64,000 nt of DNA from CBDFHF01 sp965247565 (GTDB taxonomy: Bacteria > Pseudomonadota > Gammaproteobacteria > Methylococcales > Methylomonadaceae), in NCBI GenBank assembly GCA_965247565.1, contig CBDFHF010000003.1, positions 62,001-126,000 on the forward strand, read 5' to 3'. A program made the position numbers and the translations under genes. Positions 59,150-64,000 of this stretch are shown here, piece by piece. The notes below the pieces were generated by a model. It did no database searches and had not been told where the DNA came from. It worked only from the letters and a program-made list of their open reading frames with translations. Position 1 is the stretch's first letter. Every line of letters begins with the position of its first letter.

Positions 59150-61762
59150 TTATGCGCCTAGTTGCATTTTTATCCATGCTGGTACTTGAGACAATGCGTC
59201 TGCCAAACCAGATGGATCATTACCACCTGCCATCGCCATATCCGGCCGACCGCCGCCTTTACCACCGACTTTAGTGGCAACGAAGTTAACCAAATCCCCG
59301 GCTTTAATGCGGCCGATTTGGTCTTTGGAAACCCCTGCAATTAAGCTGACTTTATCGCCATCAACCATTGACAACACAATAGCGGAGCTACCTAACTTGT
59401 TTTTTAACTGGTCGACCATATCGCGCAAGGCTTTGGGATCAACATCGTCCAATTTAACCGCCAATACTTTAATACCATCGACATCAACCACTTGGCTGGT
59501 TAATTCACCGCCGGCAGAGCTGGCCAATTTGGCGTTGGCCCGTTCCAGTTGTTTTTCCAAGGCTCGGGATTTTTCCAATAATTGCTCGACTTTTTCCAGC
59601 GCTTTATCCGGCGAGCTTTTCAATAATCCCGCCACCCCGTTTAAGGCTTGGTCGCGTTGCGCAATCCAATCAATACAAGCGCCGCCGGTGACCGCCTCAA
59701 TCCGTCTGACGCCGGCCGCTACGCCGGTTTCGGAGATAATTTTAAAACAGCCAATGTCTCCGGCGCGTTCTACATGAGTACCGCCGCATAATTCAGTAGA
59801 GAAATCGCCGATCTTTAAAACCCGCACTTCAGCGCCGTATTTCTCGCCAAATAAAGCCATGGCACCCGCTTTAACAGCATCGTCTTTAGCCATGGTCTGT
59901 GCAACGACCGGATTGTTCAAGCGGATTTGCGCATTGACCAAACGTTCGATTTTAGCAATCTCTTCGCCAGTAACCGGCTCAAAATGGGAAAAGTCGAAAC
60001 GCAAACGTTCCGGGTTTACCAACGAGCCTTTTTGCGCTACATGCTCGCCTAAGAGTTGTCTTAACGCCGCATGTAACAAATGCGTACAGGAATGGTTGAG
60101 TTCGGTGGCTTTGCGGTCTTCGGCACTAACTTTGGCGTCGCAAGCCTGTCCGGTGCTTAAAGTACCTGAAACCAACACACCTTTATGCAAAAACAAATTA
60201 CCTCCTTGTTTTTGGGTATCAGAGACCGCAAACACTGCGCCATTACTGGTAATTTGTCCGCAGTCACCGACTTGTCCGCCGGATTCGGCATAAAACGGGG
60301 TTTTATCGAGTACTACTATGCCTTCATCACCGGCTTGCAAAGTATCGACCGGCTGACCTTGTTTAAACAAGCCGACAATATTCACTTGTGCATCCAGGTC
60401 ATCGTAACCGGTAAATTCGGTTTGGCTATCGTGTTTAATGTCTTGGTCGTAACCTGCTCCAAAGTTGCTGGCGGAGCGAGCCCGATCGCGCTGCGCGGAC
60501 ATCGCTGTTTCAAAACCGGCGTGATCGATGGTCAAGTTGTTTTCGCGGGCGAAATCGGCGGTTAAATCTACCGGAAAACCGTAGGTATCGTATAACTGGA
60601 ATACCGTTTCGCCGGGAATAACGCTGCCGTCCAGCTTGGCCACACAGGCTTCCAGGATCTTCATACCCTGCCCTAAAGTTTCGGCGAAGCGCTCTTCTTC
60701 TTTTTTCAACACTCGCTCAACTTGAGCTTGTGCAGCTGTCAATTCTGGGTAAGCGCCGCCCATTTCCACGGCCAATGGCGCGACCAGTTTATAGAAGAAA
60801 ATATCTTGAATGCCTAAGCGATAACCATGACGAATGGCACGGCGAATAATCCGCCGCAACACATAACCACGACCTTCGTTAGAAGGCATGACGCCGTCGG
60901 CCACCAAAAACGCACAGGAACGAATATGATCGGCAATTACCCGCAACGAACTCTTAGTCGTATCCGAAGTATTTGCTAACTTGGCAGCCGCATTCAGCAA
61001 GTTCTGGAATAAATCGATTTCATAATTGCTGTGTACGCCTTGCAACACGGCGGCAATCCGCTCCAGGCCCATGCCAGTATCTACAGATGGCTTAGGCAGT
61101 GGTGTTAACGTGCCGTCAGCCGCTCGATCGTACTGCATAAAAACCAAATTCCAGACTTCGATATAACGGTCGCCGTCTTCATCGGGAGTACCTGGAGGAC
61201 CACCAGCAATATGCTCACCGTGGTCATAAAAAATTTCCGTACACGGGCCGCAAGGACCAACATCGCCCATCGACCAAAAATTATCTTTGGCACCGATTTT
61301 TGATAAGCGATTGCGCGGTATGCCAACTTCATCTAGCCAGATTTTTTCGGCTTCCGCATCTTCTTCAAACACGGTTACCCATAATTTTTCAGCAGGAATT
61401 TGCAATTCTTTAGTTAAAAAATCCCAAGCATAGTGAATGGCTTCTTTTTTGAAATAATCACCAAAGCTGAAATTGCCCAGCATCTCAAAAAACGTATGAT
61501 GGCGCGCTGTGTAGCCGACGTTTTCCAGATCATTGTGTTTACCACCGGCCCTGACACAACGCTGACTGGTTACCGCCTTGGTATAGTCCCTTTGCTCGCG
61601 TCCTAAAAATAGATCCTTAAACTGCACCATACCGGCGTTGGTAAACAATAAGGTAGGGTCGTCACCAGGTACCAGCGAGCTGGATGGCTGGACAGAATGC
61701 CCGCGTTGCCGAAAAAATTCCAGGAAGGCAGCGCGCAGTTCGGCGCTAGTCATTGTTTTCAT
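59150..61762 (-). CDS. alaS: Alanyl-tRNA synthetase
   Basis: AlaS charges tRNA-Ala. The roughly 870-residue protein starts MTSAELRAAFLEFFRQRGH and has the class II core (LLFTNAGMVQFKDLFLG, RCVRAGGKHNDLENVG, DTGMGLERIAAVLQG), the editing domain with HSCTHLLHAALRQLLG and ELCGGTHVERAGDIG, and a C-terminal DHHA1-like domain. Starts at 61762 and 61753 are both possible, with no strong ribosome site for either. It follows recX by 19 nt and precedes lysC. Confidence 0.97.
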   Translation of the reverse strand: MKTMTSAELRAAFLEFFRQRGHSVQPSSSLVPGDDPTLLFTNAGMVQFKDLFLGREQRDYTKAVTSQRCVRAGGKHNDLENVGYTARHHTFFEMLGNFSFGDYFKKEAIHYAWDFLTKELQIPAEKLWVTVFEEDAEAEKIWLDEVGIPRNRLSKIGAKDNFWSMGDVGPCGPCTEIFYDHGEHIAGGPPGTPDEDGDRYIEVWNLVFMQYDRAADGTLTPLPKPSVDTGMGLERIAAVLQGVHSNYEIDLFQNLLNAAAKLANTSDTTKSSLRVIADHIRSCAFLVADGVMPSNEGRGYVLRRIIRRAIRHGYRLGIQDIFFYKLVAPLAVEMGGAYPELTAAQAQVERVLKKEEERFAETLGQGMKILEACVAKLDGSVIPGETVFQLYDTYGFPVDLTADFARENNLTIDHAGFETAMSAQRDRARSASNFGAGYDQDIKHDSQTEFTGYDDLDAQVNIVGLFKQGQPVDTLQAGDEGIVVLDKTPFYAESGGQVGDCGQITSNGAVFAVSDTQKQGGNLFLHKGVLVSGTLSTGQACDAKVSAEDRKATELNHSCTHLLHAALRQLLGEHVAQKGSLVNPERLRFDFSHFEPVTGEEIAKIERLVNAQIRLNNPVVAQTMAKDDAVKAGAMALFGEKYGAEVRVLKIGDFSTELCGGTHVERAGDIGCFKIISETGVAAGVRRIEAVTGGACIDWIAQRDQALNGVAGLLKSSPDKALEKVEQLLEKSRALEKQLERANAKLASSAGGELTSQVVDVDGIKVLAVKLDDVDPKALRDMVDQLKNKLGSSAIVLSMVDGDKVSLIAGVSKDQIGRIKAGDLVNFVATKVGGKGGGRPDMAMAGGNDPSGLADALSQVPAWIKMQLGA

Positions 61763-61781
61763 GTATGCTTTTAAAACCAAA

Positions 61782-62258
61782 CTAATGCTTGTTAATAGTT
61801 AATTGATCGAACAATTCGCTAATCATTTCACCGGAAAAACCACGTTGCAAAAGAAAGCGACTGCGTTTTGCCCATTCGGCACGATCTGAAACCCGATCAT
61901 CTTTATACTTTTTACGGTAGACCTGTTCCAGCAGTTGCAACCAAGTCGTTGCCAATTCATTCAGCACCACATCAAGATTAATCGATTCGATGCCATTTTG
62001 TCTCAACTCGTAAATTACACGTTGCGGACCATATCCTTTTTGAATGCGAAACCGGGCATAACTCTCAGCATAACGCTGATCATCTTGCCAACCTTGCTCA
62101 GCCAGTTCCTCGATAACGGCAAGACAACCCTCTTTCGGAAAACCCTTTAGCACGCATTTGTTGAGTAATTCTTTACGGCTGTGATCCCGCTGTGCTAACA
62201 ATCGCAAGCAGCTATCACGAATTTCCGCAGAGACGCGATTTTCCGCGCCTTCACTCAT
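61782..62258 (-). CDS. recX: RecA regulatory protein RecX
   Basis: RecX inhibits and modulates RecA filaments. The 158-residue all-helical protein has three-helix repeats: LRLLAQRDHSRKELLNKC, WQDDQRYAESYARFRIQKGYGPQRVIYEL and a C-terminal AKRSRFLLQRGFSGEMISELFDQ. It overlaps recA by 4 nt (ATGA), the usual coupling that keeps RecX low. Confidence 0.93.
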   Translation of the reverse strand: MSEGAENRVSAEIRDSCLRLLAQRDHSRKELLNKCVLKGFPKEGCLAVIEELAEQGWQDDQRYAESYARFRIQKGYGPQRVIYELRQNGIESINLDVVLNELATTWLQLLEQVYRKKYKDDRVSDRAEWAKRSRFLLQRGFSGEMISELFDQLTINKH

Positions 62259-63292
62259 TCGTTTTCGTCAGCTACCACCGGTTGTGCAACGGCGGCAATT
62301 GGCTTACTAAACGCTTCAGCTCTGATTTTCGCCTCAATTTCTTTAGCCTTTTCAGGGTTTTCTTTTAGAAAAACTTTCACGTTATCTTTGCCTTGGCCGA
62401 TTTTGTCATCGCCGTAGCTATACCAGGAACCAGATTTCTGGATGAAGCCATAGGCAACCCCCAGATCCACCAGTTCGCCGGCAAAGGAAATGCCTTCACC
62501 GTATAAAATTTCAAATTCCGCTTGTTTGAAAGGTGGCGCCACTTTATTTTTGACAACTTTGACACGGGTTTCGTTGCCAATAACTTCCTCGCCTTTTTTT
62601 ACCGAGCCGATACGGCGAATGTCTAATCTGACTGAAGCATAAAACTTGAGGGCATTACCACCAGTAGTGGTTTCCGGGCTGCCAAACATGACACCAATCT
62701 TCATCCGAATCTGGTTAATAAAAATAACCAAGGTATTAGAACGCTTAATGTTGCCGGTTAATTTACGCAAAGCTTGCGACATCAACCGAGCCTGCAAGCC
62801 CATATGAGAGTCGCCCATATCGCCTTCAATTTCCGCTTTAGGCGTTAAAGCGGCAACCGAGTCCACAACCACAATATCCACAGCACCGGAACGCACCAAC
62901 ATATCGGTGATTTCTAAAGCTTGTTCACCGGTATCGGGCTGGGATACCAACAAATCATCCACGTTTACGCCGATTTTTTCAGCATAACCTGGATCTAACG
63001 CATGCTCCGCATCAACAAACGCTGCCGTACCTCCCAGTTTTTGCATTTCTGCAATCACTTGTAATGTTAAGGTTGTTTTACCGGAGGATTCAGGGCCGTA
63101 TATTTCAACAATACGTCCTCTGGGCAAGCCACCGCAACCCAGTGCAATATCCAATCCTAATGATCCAGTAGAAACCACTTCAATATCGCGGGAAGCCGCG
63201 ACATCGCCCATGCGCATTACAGATCCTTTTCCAAACTGCTTTTCTATCTGCATCAACGCAGCGCCTAGTGCTTTCTTTTTGTTGTCATCCAT
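62255..63292 (-). CDS. recA: Recombinase RecA
   Basis: RecA performs homologous strand exchange and induces the SOS response. The 345-residue protein has the Walker A GPESSGKT at residues 66-73, the MAW-like region (GSVMRMGDVAASRD), Walker B VDIVVVDSVAAL and the L2 loop MKIGVMFGSPETTTGGNALKFYAS. In the 99-bp upstream gap I found no clear LexA box (CTG-N10-CAG). Confidence 0.98.
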   Translation of the reverse strand: MDDNKKKALGAALMQIEKQFGKGSVMRMGDVAASRDIEVVSTGSLGLDIALGCGGLPRGRIVEIYGPESSGKTTLTLQVIAEMQKLGGTAAFVDAEHALDPGYAEKIGVNVDDLLVSQPDTGEQALEITDMLVRSGAVDIVVVDSVAALTPKAEIEGDMGDSHMGLQARLMSQALRKLTGNIKRSNTLVIFINQIRMKIGVMFGSPETTTGGNALKFYASVRLDIRRIGSVKKGEEVIGNETRVKVVKNKVAPPFKQAEFEILYGEGISFAGELVDLGVAYGFIQKSGSWYSYGDDKIGQGKDNVKVFLKENPEKAKEIEAKIRAEAFSKPIAAVAQPVVADENE

Positions 63293-63391
63293 TCTAATGC
63301 CCGGTAAGTTAGCAAGAAATATTGTTCATCTGGCGTTTATTATCACATACCAACAAAGCTTCGGGTAGTTTTGATTGTTGCATTAAAAATG

Positions 63392-64000
63392 CTAAATCAG
63401 CATCTCTAAAGCCAGATCCGCCATGTTTTTAGAACCACCGCCCTGCCCTAGCCGCTGTTTGACTAACGCTAGGTTAGCGCGCATGGTAGTGCTGTACTGT
63501 TTATCCATCAAAATCTTGCCAGCTTCCACCGCAAGATTCTCTGGAGTTGCTTCATGCTGGATAAACTCTCTGACGATGCTTTTACCCAGCATAATGTTTG
63601 GTAAACCAATAAAGGGGGTGTTTACCAGCAAACGCCCAAGCCAGTATGTTATCGGGGCTAGCTTATAGACAATGACCATTGGCACTTGTAATAAAGCAAT
63701 TTCCAGCGTTGCCGTTCCTGAAGTTGTTATCACCGCATCGCAACATTGAATAGCATCATACGGCTGGTTTTTAAGCACATTAATATCCAGCGTGGTTTGT
63801 TTTATATACTCAGCCAGCAAGTTATCGGTTATTGAATCCGCTTGCGGCAAAATGAATTGAATATCTGGTAGTTGTTTTTGCAACAATTCCGCAGCCGCCA
63901 ACATGGTCGGCAGTAATCGTTTGATCTCATTGTTGCGGCTGCCCGGCAATAAACCAACTATCGGCCGTTCTGCACTTAAACCAAATGCCGCCAGATCTTC
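63392..64000 (-). CDS. lpxB: Lipid-A-disaccharide synthase, partial (C-terminal part)
   Basis: The frame is open at the right edge and ends at 63392; about 202 C-terminal residues are visible. The LpxB motifs are LPGSRNNEIKRLLPTML, CDAVITTSGTATLEIALLQVPMVIVYKLAPITYWLG and PNIMLGKSIVREFIQHEATPEN. LpxB joins UDP-diacylglucosamine and lipid X in lipid A synthesis. The start lies outside the window. It lies 99 bp upstream of recA on the same strand. Confidence 0.95.
   Translation of the reverse strand, partial: EDLAAFGLSAERPIVGLLPGSRNNEIKRLLPTMLAAAELLQKQLPDIQFILPQADSITDNLLAEYIKQTTLDINVLKNQPYDAIQCCDAVITTSGTATLEIALLQVPMVIVYKLAPITYWLGRLLVNTPFIGLPNIMLGKSIVREFIQHEATPENLAVEAGKILMDKQYSTTMRANLALVKQRLGQGGGSKNMADLALEMLI

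Noticed and set aside
63293..63391. LexA/SOS box upstream of recA
   Set aside because: No CTG-N10-CAG pattern was found; control may differ or the site may be degenerate.
1..64000. CRISPR arrays, tRNA or rRNA genes, prophage or complete insertion sequences
   Set aside because: No regularly spaced repeats, tRNA cloverleaf with T-loop consensus, rRNA segments or transposase motifs were recognised by eye on either strand.

Overview
The window looks like chromosome of a gammaproteobacterium, most likely a methanotroph-type member of the Methylococcales. The grounds are an aminohopanoid pathway (squalene synthase, squalene-hopene cyclase, HpnG, HpnH, HpnN, HpnO), copper genes copCD, Pseudomonas-like gene orders (leuCDB-asd-fimV; nagZ next to an MTA/MTI phosphorylase; recA-recX-alaS-lysC) and moderate GC. 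No methane monooxygenase gene is in the window, so the genus is inference. No rRNA, tRNA, CRISPR array or intact insertion sequence was seen.

Layout. 1-1146: end of a flagellar operon (fliM partial, fliL). 1473-2213: a receiver-Hpt protein, back to back with an adk-leuC-leuD-leuB-asd-fimV block (2258-9939). 10138-14297: small conserved genes, then nagZ-hpt-MTI phosphorylase, a purine/5'-methylthio salvage unit. 14298-22858: a signalling region with a degenerate-receiver winged-helix regulator, two related PAS histidine kinases around a FixJ-type regulator (the larger kinase has an ethylene-receptor-like membrane domain), a decayed PAS remnant of a CheB/CheR-type gene, and small orphan genes. 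22870-28132: slyD, a thiouridylase-like enzyme overlapping tusA and a cation-efflux gene, argJ and a Nudix-ThiE fusion. 28133-36841: an accessory island of secreted proteins. 36842-41004: rimI, uracil-DNA glycosylase, leuA, pssA and a small membrane protein. 41127-56065: the hopanoid region, with a tight eight-gene operon sqs-shc-hpnG-hpnN-hpnO-copC-copD-dxs on the minus strand and divergent hpnH-mlaC-mlaA. 56095-64000: apt, ispA-xseB, lysC-alaS-recX-recA, and the 3' part of lpxB.

The most interesting region is 28.1-36.8 kb. Four secreted-protein genes (a 562-residue Cys-repeat protein, a PEP-CTERM protein and two small exported proteins) each have upstream a copy of a 16-bp palindrome, TCACCY-N4-RGGTGA, pointing at the gene. 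In the three best copies it runs into TGAC, which forms the -35 of a promoter with exactly 17 bp to a -10-like hexamer. The two small proteins have a Sec-type signal followed, at identical residue positions 29-40, by L-x3-Q-M-[DE]-x-V-T-A-G, which resembles a double-glycine leader. Beside them lie a stand-alone exported C39 peptidase with its catalytic residues intact and a coiled-coil plus beta-barrel outer-membrane protein, a pair that resembles FapD/FapF of functional amyloid secretion, but with unrelated cargo. A LuxR-family regulator inside the island is a candidate controller. I read this as an undescribed C39-peptidase/outer-membrane-channel export system with its own regulon.
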